64,000 bases of DNA, taken from Candidatus Poribacteria bacterium. GTDB taxonomy: Bacteria > Poribacteria > WGA-4E > WGA-3G. Of this stretch, positions 24,845 through 34,587 are shown piece after piece. Both the position numbers and the translations under genes were made by a program. The stretch lies in NCBI GenBank assembly GCA_022826805.1, contig JAJDUH010000022.1, positions 1 through 64,000 of the forward strand. The letters are read 5' to 3'. Within the stretch, counting starts at the first letter, position 1. The number at the start of each line of letters is the position of its first letter. The notes under the pieces were generated by a model, which worked only from the letters and a program-made list of their open reading frames with translations, was not told the origin of the DNA and did not search any database.

Positions 24845-27800
24845 TCATGTAAGCAGCGGTTTCAGCCAACGCCTCGCCGTTTCCAATTCCATGCCCGTGC
24901 GTCCTGCATAATCCACAAGTTGATCTTCCCCAATTCTACTGATACTGAAATACCGCGCCTCTGGATGCGAATAATACCAACCGCTTATGGATGCCGCTGG
25001 AAACATCGCAAGACTCTCGGTGAGAGAAATGCCAGTATTTTCCGTAACCTTTAATAGGTCGAACAACACTCGCTTTTGATTGTGATCGGGACAGGCAGGA
25101 TATCCCGGTGCTGGACGAATCCCGCGATATTTTTCCGCAATTAAGGCTTCATTATCCAACGTTTCATCATCAGCGTAACCCCAGAGCGTTGTGCGGACGT
25201 GTTGGTGCATCTGCTCCGCGAAAGCCTCTGCCAATCGGTCTGCCAATGCTTTCGTCATAATGCTGTTGTAATCGTCCTGCTGCTCCTCAAACTCCGCACA
25301 AAGTTCCGAAACACCGATACCCGTTGTCACAGCGAATGCCCCGATGTAGTCTTGGATTTGGGTGGCTTTGGGGGCAATGAAATCACCGAGACTGAGGTTA
25401 GGTCTCATAAAGGGTTGTTCCGTCTGTTGGCGTAGGTGGTGCAGTGTAGCGATTACGTCCGTCTGCGCTGCGTTCCGTGAACAGCAAGGACAGCCTGAAC
25501 CCAAAACCGGTGTAGCGATTACGTCCGTCTGCGCTGCGTCCCCGTAGATTTCGGTATCTTCACCAACACCGTTGGCAGGAAAAAGTCCCACGACAGCACG
25601 CGCCTGAAATCTCTGCTCTTCGACGATGGTATGCAGGAGCGTTTCCGCATCTTTAAGGAGTTTTTGGGCTTCCTCGCCGACTTCTGGGTTCTCCAATATA
25701 TTCGGATACTTACCGCGCAGTCCCCAAGTCGTGAAGAAAGGGCTCCAGTCGATGTAATCAACGAGTTTCGCTAACGGATAGTCATCAAAGACCTTAGTGC
25801 CTATCTGTTCCGGTGTAGGCGGTCGGTAATTTCTCCAATCCAGTGTGGATTTCCGTTCTTGCGCGACGGGGAAAGGCAGTAAGTTCGCCTGTTTCCGGTT
25901 TTTAGCACGGCGTTCCCGGATCTTTTCATATTCTTCACGCGTCTGCTCAGCGAACGTCTGCTGCTTTTCTTCGCTCATCAAATTGCTGACAACACCAACG
26001 CTTCGGGAGGCATCTTTGACGTGAACTGTTAAGCCGCTATAAGTAGGCTCAATTTGAACAGCTGTGTGGACCTTTGATGTGGTTGCTCCACCGATGAGAA
26101 GCGGAGTACGGACACCTTCACGTTCCATCTCTTCAGCGACGTGTACCATCTCATCTAACGATGGCGTGATAAGACCACTCAACCCGATAATATCGGCGTT
26201 CTCCTTTCGTGCTGTTTCCAGAATGTCTTCCGCAGGCACCATCACACCAAGATCGATGACTTCGTAGTTGTTGCATCCAAGCACAACACCGACGATGTTC
26301 TTCCCGATGTCGTGTACATCGCCTTTTACAGTCGCCATCACAATCTTACCTCTGGATTGAATACCCCCTTCTGCCTGTTCCTTTTCAATATACGGTACAA
26401 GGTGGGCAACAGCCTTTTTCATGACTCGGGCACTTTTAACCACTTGCGGCAGGAACATTTTGCCATCACCGAAAAGTTCTCCGACCCGGTTCATACCGTC
26501 CATCAGTGGTCCTTCGATTACCTGTATAGGACGTTCATAGTTTTGTCGTGCTTCTTCTGTGTCAGCTTCTACATATTCGAGAATTCCTTCGACCAATGCG
26601 TGACGGAGCCGCTCCTCAACCGACAATTTTCGCCATTTTCGACTCACACGCTTCTTTTTCCCTTTCCCCTGTAGCGTGTTAGCGATATTAACAAGTTGAT
26701 CTGTGGCGTCTGATCGACGGTTGAATAGTACATCCTCCACTGCTTCCAGAAGTGTTTTGGGTAAGTCGTCATAAACAGCAAGCTGTCCAGCGTTGACAAT
26801 TCCCATGTCCATACCGGCATTGATGGCGTGATAGAGGAATGCCGCGTGCATCGCCTCTCTAACCCGATCATTGCCGCGAAAAGCAAATGAAATATTGCTC
26901 ACGCCGCCACTCACCAGAGCGTCCGGACAAGTGGCTTTGATTTCTTTGCACGCTTCAATAAACGCCTTCGCGTATTCGTTGTGCGCTTCAATACCGGTGG
27001 CGACAGCGAAAATGTTCGGATCGAAGATAATATCCTCTGGTGGGAACCCGACCTCTTCCGTCAAGAGTTGATATGCCCTACGACAGATTTCCACTTTCCG
27101 CTCGTAAGTGTCGGCTTGACCTGCCTCGTCGAACGCCATGACAATAACCGCAGCACCGTATTGACGAATCTGCCGAGCTTTTGCTAAGAAGTCCGCTTCA
27201 CCCTCTTTCAAACTGATTGAGTTGACGATACCCTTCCCCTGAATGCACTCCAAACCTGCTTCTATAACCTCCCACCGACTGGAATCCAGCATAATAGGCA
27301 CTCGACTAATGTCCGGTTCTGCCGCAATGAGATTGAGGAACTTAACCATTGCAGTTTTGGCATCTAACATGCCCGCATCCATGTTAATATCGATGACTTG
27401 GGCACCATTTTCCACTTGGTCGCGGGCAACCTCTAAAGCAGTCTCATAATCCTCATTTTTAATGAGGGTCGCAAATCGGCGGGATCCTGTTACGTTTGTC
27501 CGTTCGCCAACGTTAACAAAAAGAGAGTCGGAGGTGATATTGAACGCTTCTAAACCGCTGAGTCGGCAAGCACGCGCCTGCGGCACGGGTTCCCGCGGTG
27601 CGTATTCAGCAGCGACTTTGACCATAGTTTCGATGTGTTCAGGTTGACACCCACAGCAGCCCCCGACGATATTGAGGAACCCATTTTGCGCGAATTCGTG
27701 GATCCAATTGCCCATTTCTTCTGGGGTCTGTGTATACTGTCCGAGTTCGTTGGGAAGTCCAGCGTTTGGATAACAGATAAGAGGTATGTCAGCCATTTTC

Positions 27801-28585
27801 GCCATTTCAGCGAGGTACGGACGGATCTGTTGAGAACCGAAACCGCAGTTTAAACCGACAGCAAGCAGATTTGCGTGCCGAACGGAGTTCCAAAAAGCTT
27901 CAACAGTTTGTCCGGAAAGATTTCTGCCGCCCCCACCGCTCCTGTCGGAGGAGACAATGAGCGGAATGTCAACACCTCGTGCTTCAGCGAGGGTTTGAAT
28001 GGCGAAGAGAGCAGCTTTACAGTTAAGCGTATCCATGACGGTTTCGACAAGGAGGAGATCGACACCACCATCGATTAAGCCTTCCGCTTGTGTTGTATAG
28101 GCAGAAACAAGTTGTGAGAAGGTAATATTCCGATACCCAGGGTCATTTACATTCGGAGAGATTGAGCAGCTCCGGTTGGTAGGTCCCATGCTTCCAGCGA
28201 CAAAGCGCGGTTTATTTGCTGATGTCCATTTATCTGCTACCTCGCGAGCGATGCATGCGGCTTCGTAGTTTACCTGATACGCGATATCCTGAAGCTGATA
28301 ATCTGCCATTGACACAGATGTACTGGTAAACGTATTTGTTTCTATGATGTCCGCACCCGCCCTGCAATAATTCGCGTGTATTTCCCGCACGATGTGCGGT
28401 TGTGTGATAGAGAGCAGGTCGTTATAACCTTTGAGTTCAGACGGGTGATCAGCGAACTGATCGCCACGAAAATCTGCTTCTGTCAACCGATAGGTCTGCA
28501 ACAGTGAACCCATCGCACCATCAAGAACCAGAATCCGCTGCTTCATTTCATTTTTAAGGTATGTTATCCGCTCAGAATCTGCCAT
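24845..28585 (-). CDS. metH: Cobalamin-dependent methionine synthase
   Basis: 1246 residues, the full four-module enzyme that moves a methyl group from methyltetrahydrofolate via B12 to homocysteine. Modules in order: homocysteine-binding domain with the zinc cysteines GGCCGC (about 308-313); pterin-binding domain with [15 protein letters not shown] and following; B12 domain with DVHDIGKN (about 752-759) supplying the lower-ligand histidine; and the C-terminal AdoMet reactivation domain with [12 protein letters not shown]. The reactivation domain contains an odd in-frame 22-residue insertion with flanking repeats (see the 25444-25539 entry). Own promoter 50 bp upstream and a strong terminator, so monocistronic. 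No B12 or SAM riboswitch fits in the roughly 45-nt leader. Confidence 0.95.
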   Translation of the reverse strand: MADSERITYLKNEMKQRILVLDGAMGSLLQTYRLTEADFRGDQFADHPSELKGYNDLLSITQPHIVREIHANYCRAGADIIETNTFTSTSVSMADYQLQDIAYQVNYEAACIAREVADKWTSANKPRFVAGSMGPTNRSCSISPNVNDPGYRNITFSQLVSAYTTQAEGLIDGGVDLLLVETVMDTLNCKAALFAIQTLAEARGVDIPLIVSSDRSGGGGRNLSGQTVEAFWNSVRHANLLAVGLNCGFGSQQIRPYLAEMAKMADIPLICYPNAGLPNELGQYTQTPEEMGNWIHEFAQNGFLNIVGGCCGCQPEHIETMVKVAAEYAPREPVPQARACRLSGLEAFNITSDSLFVNVGERTNVTGSRRFATLIKNEDYETALEVARDQVENGAQVIDINMDAGMLDAKTAMVKFLNLIAAEPDISRVPIMLDSSRWEVIEAGLECIQGKGIVNSISLKEGEADFLAKARQIRQYGAAVIVMAFDEAGQADTYERKVEICRRAYQLLTEEVGFPPEDIIFDPNIFAVATGIEAHNEYAKAFIEACKEIKATCPDALVSGGVSNISFAFRGNDRVREAMHAAFLYHAINAGMDMGIVNAGQLAVYDDLPKTLLEAVEDVLFNRRSDATDQLVNIANTLQGKGKKKRVSRKWRKLSVEERLRHALVEGILEYVEADTEEARQNYERPIQVIEGPLMDGMNRVGELFGDGKMFLPQVVKSARVMKKAVAHLVPYIEKEQAEGGIQSRGKIVMATVKGDVHDIGKNIVGVVLGCNNYEVIDLGVMVPAEDILETARKENADIIGLSGLITPSLDEMVHVAEEMEREGVRTPLLIGGATTSKVHTAVQIEPTYSGLTVHVKDASRSVGVVSNLMSEEKQQTFAEQTREEYEKIRERRAKNRKQANLLPFPVAQERKSTLDWRNYRPPTPEQIGTKVFDDYPLAKLVDYIDWSPFFTTWGLRGKYPNILENPEVGEEAQKLLKDAETLLHTIVEEQRFQARAVVGLFPANGVGEDTEIYGDAAQTDVIATPVLGSGCPCCSRNAAQTDVIATLHHLRQQTEQPFMRPNLSLGDFIAPKATQIQDYIGAFAVTTGIGVSELCAEFEEQQDDYNSIMTKALADRLAEAFAEQMHQHVRTTLWGYADDETLDNEALIAEKYRGIRPAPGYPACPDHNQKRVLFDLLKVTENTGISLTESLAMFPAASISGWYYSHPEARYFSISRIGEDQLVDYAGRTGMELETARRWLKPLLT
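25444..25539. repeat. 66-bp in-frame duplication inside metH
   Basis: A 30-bp sequence is present identically at 25444-25473 and 25510-25539, offset 66 bp. In the protein this gives AAQTDVIAT, then [13 protein letters not shown], then AAQTDVIAT again (about residues 1016-1047). The E. coli enzyme, from memory, runs straight from the equivalent of DETRTHVI to HHLRQQ, so 22 residues including three cysteines were gained without breaking the frame. Confidence 0.85.
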
Positions 28586-28635
28586 AGATATATTGTGTCC
28601 TTAAGGTATAATATTAATGTATTGTACAGTATAAT

Positions 28636-28665
28636 AGTATACCACGTCCAAACCCACGATGTCCA
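28636..28665 (-). promoter_or_regulatory. Promoter of metH
   Basis: On the minus strand TGGACA (28665-28660), 18-bp spacer, TATACT (28641-28636). A second TATACT lies 8 bp further on. The transcript would start about 44 nt before the metH ATG. Confidence 0.55.
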
Positions 28666-28754
28666 CTTAAACGCTACGGTCATTTATGGTGAGGTTTAAA
28701 ATTAAATGAACAGTCTCTGATTCCCGACTCCGCCCTTAAAGTCTGTGAAATCAC

Positions 28755-29135
28755 ATGCAAAACCGACATGAGAAACCGCAAGATTCAGCGTATTCACATA
28801 AGTATGCTGTCCATTTCGATATACTTCCAGAGATCTCCTATCTCAATCAGGAGTTCGTGCTCTTAATCGCCGATTTTTTACCGACCTTCCGCGGTTTTCC
28901 ACAAGACGTCCAAATTTCCGAAAAATGGGTAGACGAAGGTCTCGATTTTTGTCGGGTCATCTTCTGGGTATCTGCTGAATCTCCAGACGCAATCAAAACT
29001 TTTGCTAACTGGTTTCAGGCAGTATTCCGGGAACCATCCATTGCCCAAGTTTTAGAACGTCTCGTCGTTTGTGCATTAGACGAGTCCAAGGATACTGAAG
29101 TTATTCTGACAGATTGGACACGATTAGCCAATTGA
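28755..29135 (+). CDS. Uncharacterised 126-residue protein
   Basis: Not recognised. A soluble protein with a balanced composition and mixed alpha/beta pattern (FDILPEISYLNQEFVLLIAD, FCRVIFWVSAESPDAI, LERLVVCALDES). No signal peptide, no membrane segment, no cysteine-rich motif. There is no Shine-Dalgarno sequence before the ATG; an in-frame start further in is possible. Divergent from metH, with which it shares a 170-bp intergenic region. Confidence 0.5.
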   Translation: MQNRHEKPQDSAYSHKYAVHFDILPEISYLNQEFVLLIADFLPTFRGFPQDVQISEKWVDEGLDFCRVIFWVSAESPDAIKTFANWFQAVFREPSIAQVLERLVVCALDESKDTEVILTDWTRLAN

Positions 29136-29260
29136 AAAGTAGTTCAATTGAGGCACTGTACTAAAAACGTTAGATGCACGAGAAACCTCAAAATTCGAGA
29201 AATCCGATCAATCTGTGATAATCCCTGATTCAGACAGACAGCCCATCACGGACTGCCCAA

Positions 29261-29289
29261 AACCGATAACTGACAACTGAAAACTGACA
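29261..29289. repeat. Heptamer repeat tract
   Basis: AAACCGA, TAACTGA, CAACTGA, AAACTGA in series, ending just before the lolA promoter. It is preceded by a copy of the dispersed ATCTGTGATAATCC...GATTCAGACA sequence at 29207-29236. Confidence 0.65.
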
Positions 29290-29297
29290 TTAAAAGA

Positions 29298-29327
29298 TTG
29301 ACATTCAAAAGTAAAGTGTGCTATACT
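29298..29327 (+). promoter_or_regulatory. Promoter of the lolA-like gene
   Basis: TTGACA (29298-29303), 18-bp spacer, TATACT (29322-29327). A near-twin (TTGACA-18-TATACT with GTGTGCTATACT against GATGTGCTATACT) drives the proteasome operon. Confidence 0.8.
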
Positions 29328-29375
29328 ATTAGAAGAAATTAGATTGCCAAAGCACAATTTGGTAGACAGGAGAGG

Positions 29376-30116
29376 ATGATGATCCGACCAACCTATTCGG
29401 GCACTGTTTTAGGAAAATTTTCAGGTTTTCGCAATTGGATATTAACAGTAATGCTCCTTTCAGTGCTGTGTGCTAACCCTGCGCATCCACAAAGTGTTCA
29501 TGAGATTTTTCAAAATTTCAAAACGGCTTATGAGAAATCTGAGAATTTCAGTGCAAACTTTGAGGAGACGACGCTGTTTGCTGACAAAAAAAGCGTCGCT
29601 CGCGGGCAGTTTATATTTCGTAAACCGAATCTGCTCCGCAAGGAATACGTCGATCGGAAAGATCCCTCGAAAGTCGTCCAACTCACTGTTTTGGATGGTG
29701 AATATGGTTGGACGTATACACCGATACTCAACCAAGTCAATAAGATGAAATGGAACAACCCTGAACGTAGGGAATTGCTTCCCGGCATCGGGGCATCGCT
29801 TGAAGATGTTCAGAAAAACTATGACATGGCACTTATTCCTGACGAATTCGCGAATCCGAAAGGAGTCCATCAAATAGAATTACAACCCAAGCGTCACATG
29901 GTGAGTACGAACGCGAAAGAATCGCTTCAGATCTGGGTGAAATCCAGTGAGTGGCTCCCCGTGCAATTTGGCTACAAAACCGAGTTTGAGGACGGAACCC
30001 GTCAGAGTGTCATTGTTACGCTCACGCAGATTGAAAGAGATAAAACACTCGCACCGGATCTTTTCAGGTTTGTTGTGCCTAAAGATGCTGAGGTAATCGA
30101 TCTTTCCGAAAATTAG
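29376..30116 (+). CDS. LolA-like outer-membrane lipoprotein carrier protein
   Basis: 246 residues with an N-terminal signal peptide (hydrophobic WILTVMLLSVLCANPAHPQS, cleavage after AHPQ or so). The mature part has the LolA pattern: FQNFKTAYEKSENFSANFEE, GQFIFRKPNLLRKEYVD, and a C-terminal FRFVVPKDAEVIDL. LolA shuttles lipoproteins across the periplasm, so this supports a two-membrane envelope. Two ATGs follow AGGAGAGG; either could start. Start of a plus-strand run leading to pgsA, thpR and recA (46-bp gap to pgsA). Confidence 0.8.
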   Translation: MMIRPTYSGTVLGKFSGFRNWILTVMLLSVLCANPAHPQSVHEIFQNFKTAYEKSENFSANFEETTLFADKKSVARGQFIFRKPNLLRKEYVDRKDPSKVVQLTVLDGEYGWTYTPILNQVNKMKWNNPERRELLPGIGASLEDVQKNYDMALIPDEFANPKGVHQIELQPKRHMVSTNAKESLQIWVKSSEWLPVQFGYKTEFEDGTRQSVIVTLTQIERDKTLAPDLFRFVVPKDAEVIDLSEN

Positions 30117-30161
30117 AATATTTCCAATTGTGGGTTATTTCTAAGGTTTCGACACTATATT

Positions 30162-30782
30162 ATGAATTTCAGTACACTTTTACGGTTGGCAAACCTTCTA
30201 ACGCTCTTACGGTTGTTCCTGATACCTCCCTTCATATTCTGCTTTCAGGCAGATATGATGGTCCCCGCGCTCATTATTTTTCTCCTCGCAGCGCTCACAG
30301 ACAATCTTGATGGTAGGGTCGCACGAAAACAAGGTGTGACCAGTTTCGGAACATTTATGGATCCCCTCGCCGACAAGTTGTTAGTTGGTGCCGCTTTAAT
30401 CTGTCTCGCGCTCTTTAAACACGTTGATGGTGGACTCATTCCTATGTGGATGGTTGTTATCATCCTCGGTCGCGAAGTCCTCGTCACGCTCCTACGAATC
30501 GTTTTCATCGCAAAGTATGGGCAAGTCGTTTCCGCAAGCCAATGGGGAAAATATAAAATGACTTCGCAACTGATTGTCATCGGTCTCGGTTTAGGTTTAC
30601 TCGCTCTTCAGAACACGTTGAATCCTACTCTCATTGTGCGGAATCACGGTGCCATCTTTTTTATGATGCTGATACCCTTAATTCTTACTGTCGCATCTGG
30701 GGTGGAATTTCTCATCAACAACCGCAAATTTTTATTCGCCCTGATTCATTTAACGAACTATGATTCCGAAACAGAGGCGTGA
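30162..30782 (+). CDS. pgsA: CDP-diacylglycerol--glycerol-3-phosphate 3-phosphatidyltransferase
   Basis: 206 residues, mostly hydrophobic, with the CDP-alcohol phosphotransferase signature D-x2-DG-x2-AR-x8-G-x3-D-x3-D seen as DNLDGRVARKQGVTSFGTFM followed by DPLADK (residues about 46-71). It makes phosphatidylglycerophosphate, the first step to phosphatidylglycerol and cardiolipin, in the inner membrane. A start at 30162 is consistent with the family N-terminus NLLTLLRLFLIPPF. Overlaps thpR by 4 bp. Other CDP-alcohol transferases cannot be fully excluded, but length and N-terminus favour PgsA. Confidence 0.88.
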   Translation: MNFSTLLRLANLLTLLRLFLIPPFIFCFQADMMVPALIIFLLAALTDNLDGRVARKQGVTSFGTFMDPLADKLLVGAALICLALFKHVDGGLIPMWMVVIILGREVLVTLLRIVFIAKYGQVVSASQWGKYKMTSQLIVIGLGLGLLALQNTLNPTLIVRNHGAIFFMMLIPLILTVASGVEFLINNRKFLFALIHLTNYDSETEA

Positions 30783-31363
30783 TAGTGGCAACTAAAAGAG
30801 ATACTGTTCGCTGTTTTGTAGCAGTTGAAATACCACAACCGATACAGGAGTTATTGAAGCCCGTGCAGACATGCCTCCGGTCCAAGATTCATAGGGCTTC
30901 ATGGACAAAATCTGGAAACTTCCACCTTACCTTAAAATTCCTTGGTGATGTCCAACCTGAAACGATTGACGTTATGAGTGAGGCAATTCAGAAGGTCGTG
31001 GAGGCGCAGGCTCCGTTTTCTATTGAGTTCGGTGGTGTTGGTGCATTCCCAAATTTTATCCGTCCGCGTGTGCTTTGGGTAGGTATAAAACAAGGAGACT
31101 TGATTGTCTCACGTCTTGCGAAATCTGTGAATTTTGCGTTGAAGCAGCTCGGTTTGCCAATAGACAATCGCTTCCATCCACACCTTACACTCGCACGAAT
31201 CAAAGTTCCAATGAATCTGGAGTCGTTACAAGACGCGCTGCGTCAATATGATACAATTGATAGTGCTGTTGTGCGCGTGAACGAAATCACACTCATGCAG
31301 AGCCAACTTCACCCTAACGGAGCAATCTACACACCCTTGAACGTATATCATTTTTCTGCGTAA
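30779..31363 (+). CDS. thpR: RNA 2',3'-cyclic 3'-phosphodiesterase
   Basis: 194 residues of the 2H phosphoesterase family. Both catalytic HxTx motifs are present: HLTLKFLG (about residues 43-50) and HLTLARIK (about 135-142). The GTG start overlaps the pgsA stop in GTGA, so the two are coupled. The enzyme opens 2',3'-cyclic phosphates on RNA ends, formerly annotated as 2'-5' RNA ligase LigT. An RNA-ligation relative, rtcB, lies 18 kb away in the window. ThpR next to pgsA and recA is a common arrangement in bacteria. Confidence 0.9.
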   Translation: MIVATKRDTVRCFVAVEIPQPIQELLKPVQTCLRSKIHRASWTKSGNFHLTLKFLGDVQPETIDVMSEAIQKVVEAQAPFSIEFGGVGAFPNFIRPRVLWVGIKQGDLIVSRLAKSVNFALKQLGLPIDNRFHPHLTLARIKVPMNLESLQDALRQYDTIDSAVVRVNEITLMQSQLHPNGAIYTPLNVYHFSA

Positions 31364-31424
31364 TCCAACAATACAAAAGCACCCATCTTTGGCAATAAAT
31401 GCCACGAAGGAGAAATGTAAAAAC

Positions 31425-32474
31425 ATGCAAGACGAACAAAAACAGAAAGCCATTGATCAGGCGATCTCACAAGTAGAACGTGAATTCGGCAAAGGTGCCA
31501 TTATGCGCTTGGCTGGCGACGAAATTGTGCCTGTTGAAGCAATTCCAACTGGTGCTCTCTCACTTGACCTCGCACTTGGTGTTGGTGGCGTCCCGCGTGG
31601 CAGGATCGTTGAAATTTTCGGACATGAAGGTACAGGAAAAACCACCTTGGCACTTCACATTGTTGCTGAAGCACAAAAATTGGGTGGTACAGCTGTCTTC
31701 ATTGATGTTGAGCATGCACTTGACACGACGTATGCTCGCAGTATTGGCGTCAATATGGAGAACTTGTTGATCGCACAACCTGATGCCGGAGAACAAGCGT
31801 TAGAAATTGTCGAAACCCTCATTCGCAGCGGCGCAATTGACATCGTCGTCGTCGACTCTGTGGCAGCTTTAACACCTCAAGCCGAAATTGAGGGTGAGAT
31901 GAGTGACGCACACGTCGGTTTGCTACCGCGTTTGATGTCAAAGGCACTCCGAAAGTTATCTGGTGTTACCAATAAATCTCGGACGTGTGTTATCTTTACC
32001 AATCAGATTCGACAAAAAATTGGCATCATGTTCGGCAACCCGGATACCACCCCTGGCGGTCTCGCGCTTAAATTCCATGCATCCGTCCGGTTGGAACTCC
32101 GCCGCGGAAGCCAAATCAAAGATGGCACTGAAATCCTTGGGAGCGGTGTGCGGGTTAAAGTCGTCAAAAATAAAGTCGCACCGCCTTTTAAAGAGGCAGA
32201 ATACGACGTTACCTTCGGAAAGGGTATCTCTAAAGAGGGAAATCTCTTGGATATTGCCGTTGATCGAGAATTTATTCAGAAAAGTGGTTCTTGGTTCGCC
32301 TACAACAGTGAGCGAATTGGTCAAGGCAGAACCAATGCGAAGAGGTACTTAGAAGATAATCCTGATATTGCAGCGGAAATTGAAGCGAAAATACGGGAAG
32401 CACTGAGTCTCGCACCCGCACCGACGGCTGGTGCTATTCCCGAAAACGCAGAACAAGATGATGACGACCTTTAG
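31425..32474 (+). CDS. recA: Recombinase RecA
   Basis: 349 residues from the ATG at 31425 ([20 protein letters not shown]); an upstream in-frame TTG at 31389 is less likely. Core motifs: [17 protein letters not shown] with the Walker A loop, [20 protein letters not shown] for Walker B and loop 1, and TFTNQ-type [10 protein letters not shown] with loop 2. It drives homologous recombination and SOS induction. No clear LexA box was found in the short 61-bp upstream gap, and expression may be read through from thpR. The C-terminus ends in an acidic tail (EQDDDDL), usual for RecA. Confidence 0.95.
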   Translation: MQDEQKQKAIDQAISQVEREFGKGAIMRLAGDEIVPVEAIPTGALSLDLALGVGGVPRGRIVEIFGHEGTGKTTLALHIVAEAQKLGGTAVFIDVEHALDTTYARSIGVNMENLLIAQPDAGEQALEIVETLIRSGAIDIVVVDSVAALTPQAEIEGEMSDAHVGLLPRLMSKALRKLSGVTNKSRTCVIFTNQIRQKIGIMFGNPDTTPGGLALKFHASVRLELRRGSQIKDGTEILGSGVRVKVVKNKVAPPFKEAEYDVTFGKGISKEGNLLDIAVDREFIQKSGSWFAYNSERIGQGRTNAKRYLEDNPDIAAEIEAKIREALSLAPAPTAGAIPENAEQDDDDL

Positions 32475-32602
32475 AGGCTGAAATAGGTCTGTTTGATTTG
32501 TTTCCCTAATCGCTACTACAAACGCGTGTGTCGTGAGATTGAGATGCTTGCTGATACAGAATCCGCTGAAAATCTTGGCAAGGCGAAAGTTGTAACTTTT
32601 TC

Positions 32603-32632
32603 TTGACACAGTTTTTTTCGATGTGCTATACT
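32603..32632 (+). promoter_or_regulatory. Promoter of the proteasome operon
   Basis: TTGACA (32603-32608), 18-bp spacer, TATACT (32627-32632). It gives a leader of roughly 115 nt before the ATPase start. Confidence 0.8.
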
Positions 32633-32753
32633 CTAATAAATAAAAGTGTTGGGTTGGAATCTCAAGCCCAATCAAGTCTGGTTATTCGCGTATCCGATCT
32701 TCACCGTTACAAGTGAGATCGAAAAATCGCTTCGGAAAGTGAGAACTTCACGT

Positions 32754-34538
32754 ATGGCTATCAAAAGAGGAAATTCCAAGGATGCCTTTGAGGAGCAAGA
32801 GACGTTTGATGTCGTCTGGTATCAACAGCAGATGCGCACACTCCAAGGGACGATTGATATGCTTCAAGGTGAGCTCGAAAGCATGCGGCAGCAGCAGCGT
32901 GCAGTCTATGTCAAAGACCTTGAAAGTCGACTCTATGAAATGCAACGTGAGTTGATGACAGCACACCGTCGTAACAAGAAGTTGACCGGTACCCTACAAG
33001 AGGCAAAAGAAAAACTTCAGATCCTCAAGGAAAAGGTCGCCCAGCTTAGCGCACCGCCGAATAACTATGGGGTTTTCCTCGGCGCGAATGAAGACGGGAC
33101 CATCGATATTGATATCAGTGGCAGAAAATGGCGCGTCAATCTTGACCCCGGGCTCAAGGAACAAGATCTCTCAATCGGACAAGAAGTCATTGTTAATAGT
33201 GGTATGAATGTCGTCGGTATTAAAGCCGCTGAAAGACACGGAGACGTCGTCAAAATTAAAGAACGAATTGAGGATGAACTCGCCATTGTGAGCCTTCGTA
33301 CCGATGAAGAACGCGTCGTTAGAGTCGCTGCATCTCTCAAAGAAGAATCTTTGAAAGCCGGAGATAACGTACTCCTCAACCATGCAACGAGCATGCTCAT
33401 GGAAAAACTTCCGAAACGGGAAGTTGAGGATCTCCTACTCGAAGAGGTACCGGATATCGGTTATACTGATATCGGTGGACTTGATACACAGATAGAGGCA
33501 ATTCGAGATGCTATAGAAATGCCATACCTCTATCCGAAGGAGTACCAAGAGTTTAACCTCTCACCGCCGAAAGGGGTTCTCCTTTACGGGCCCCCTGGTT
33601 GTGGTAAGACCTTGATAGCTCGTGCTGTCGCCAGTAGTATTGCTGAGCGCGTCCGGAGACAGACCGGTAGAGAGGAAGTCCGTGGTTATTTCATTAACAT
33701 CAAGGGACCTGAACTCCTAAATAAGTACGTCGGCGAAACCGAACGTAAGATCCGGGAAATTTTCCAGAAGGCGCGTGATAAGTCCAGAGAAGGTTTTCCA
33801 GTTATCATTTTCTTTGATGAAATGGATTCGCTCTTCCGCTCCAGGGGCATGGGAATCTCATCGGATATGGAATCAACGCTTGTGCCACAGTTTCTCGCTG
33901 AAATTGATGGGGTCGAGAATCTACGGGACGTGATTGTCATTGGGGCAAGCAATCGTCAGGATCTACTTGATCCGGCGGTTTTACGCCCCGGTAGACTTGA
34001 TATTAAAATTAAAATTGATCGACCTCACCTTGAGGGCGCCAAGGACATCTTCGGCATATACCTCACACCAGGTTTGCCGTTTGCCGAAAACGTCTATCAA
34101 CAGTTTGATGGCGATACGGAGGCAATCGCGAAACACTTCATTGATGAAGCCGCAAACGATATGTACGCAACTACAGATGAGAACCGGTTCATTGAGGTAA
34201 CTTACGCACGTGGTGAACGGGAAACGCTCTTTTTCAAGGATTTCGTCAGTGGTGCAATGATTGAGAACATCGTTTCACGCGCCAAAAAAACGGCTATCAA
34301 GCGATTTATCAGCTCCGACGGAGTGGATAAGGGTATGCAACTTGAGGATCTTAAGGCAGCTATCCGAGAGGAATATCACGAAAACGAAGATCTCCCAAAC
34401 ACAACGAATCCTGATGATTGGGCAAAAATTTCAGGACGCAAAGGCGAGAAGATTGTGAACATCCGTGCATTGATTAATGAACCCGCACAGGAGAAAAAAC
34501 AGAATGTTCGTGTGACCCGTGGTGGCACTTTCCTTTAA
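32754..34538 (+). CDS. arc: Proteasome-activating AAA ATPase (ARC/Mpa)
   Basis: 594 residues from the ATG at 32754 (MAIKRGNSKDAFEEQETFDV), the usual length for ARC/Mpa; a GTG at 32646 would add 36 unrelated residues. Layout: N-terminal coiled coil (about 22-95) that binds Pup, tandem OB folds (about 100-230), then the AAA core with Walker A GPPGCGKT (about 279-286), Walker B VIIFFDEMD and the arginine-finger region LLDPAVLRPGRLD. It forms a hexamer that unfolds pupylated proteins. The C-terminus reads RGGTFL; actinobacterial Mpa ends GQYL, whose penultimate tyrosine docks into the 20S core, here replaced by phenylalanine. First gene of the pup-proteasome operon. Confidence 0.92.
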   Translation: MAIKRGNSKDAFEEQETFDVVWYQQQMRTLQGTIDMLQGELESMRQQQRAVYVKDLESRLYEMQRELMTAHRRNKKLTGTLQEAKEKLQILKEKVAQLSAPPNNYGVFLGANEDGTIDIDISGRKWRVNLDPGLKEQDLSIGQEVIVNSGMNVVGIKAAERHGDVVKIKERIEDELAIVSLRTDEERVVRVAASLKEESLKAGDNVLLNHATSMLMEKLPKREVEDLLLEEVPDIGYTDIGGLDTQIEAIRDAIEMPYLYPKEYQEFNLSPPKGVLLYGPPGCGKTLIARAVASSIAERVRRQTGREEVRGYFINIKGPELLNKYVGETERKIREIFQKARDKSREGFPVIIFFDEMDSLFRSRGMGISSDMESTLVPQFLAEIDGVENLRDVIVIGASNRQDLLDPAVLRPGRLDIKIKIDRPHLEGAKDIFGIYLTPGLPFAENVYQQFDGDTEAIAKHFIDEAANDMYATTDENRFIEVTYARGERETLFFKDFVSGAMIENIVSRAKKTAIKRFISSDGVDKGMQLEDLKAAIREEYHENEDLPNTTNPDDWAKISGRKGEKIVNIRALINEPAQEKKQNVRVTRGGTFL

Positions 34539-34587
34539 CGGTTTTAAATGTGAAGTTTCCGGTCGGTTTGTAGCTTTGTAGGGAAAA

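Noticed and set aside
28586..28640. Cobalamin or SAM riboswitch ahead of metH
   Set aside because: The leader from the predicted start of transcription is about 45 nt, too short for either class, and no B12-box was seen.
31389..31424. Upstream TTG start for recA
   Set aside because: It adds twelve residues unlike RecA and overlaps the ribosome-binding site of the 31425 ATG.
30243..31470. LexA/SOS box before recA
   Set aside because: No CTGT-N8-ACAG or GAAC-N4-GTTC-like site was found in the thpR-recA gap; other LexA classes were not assessed.
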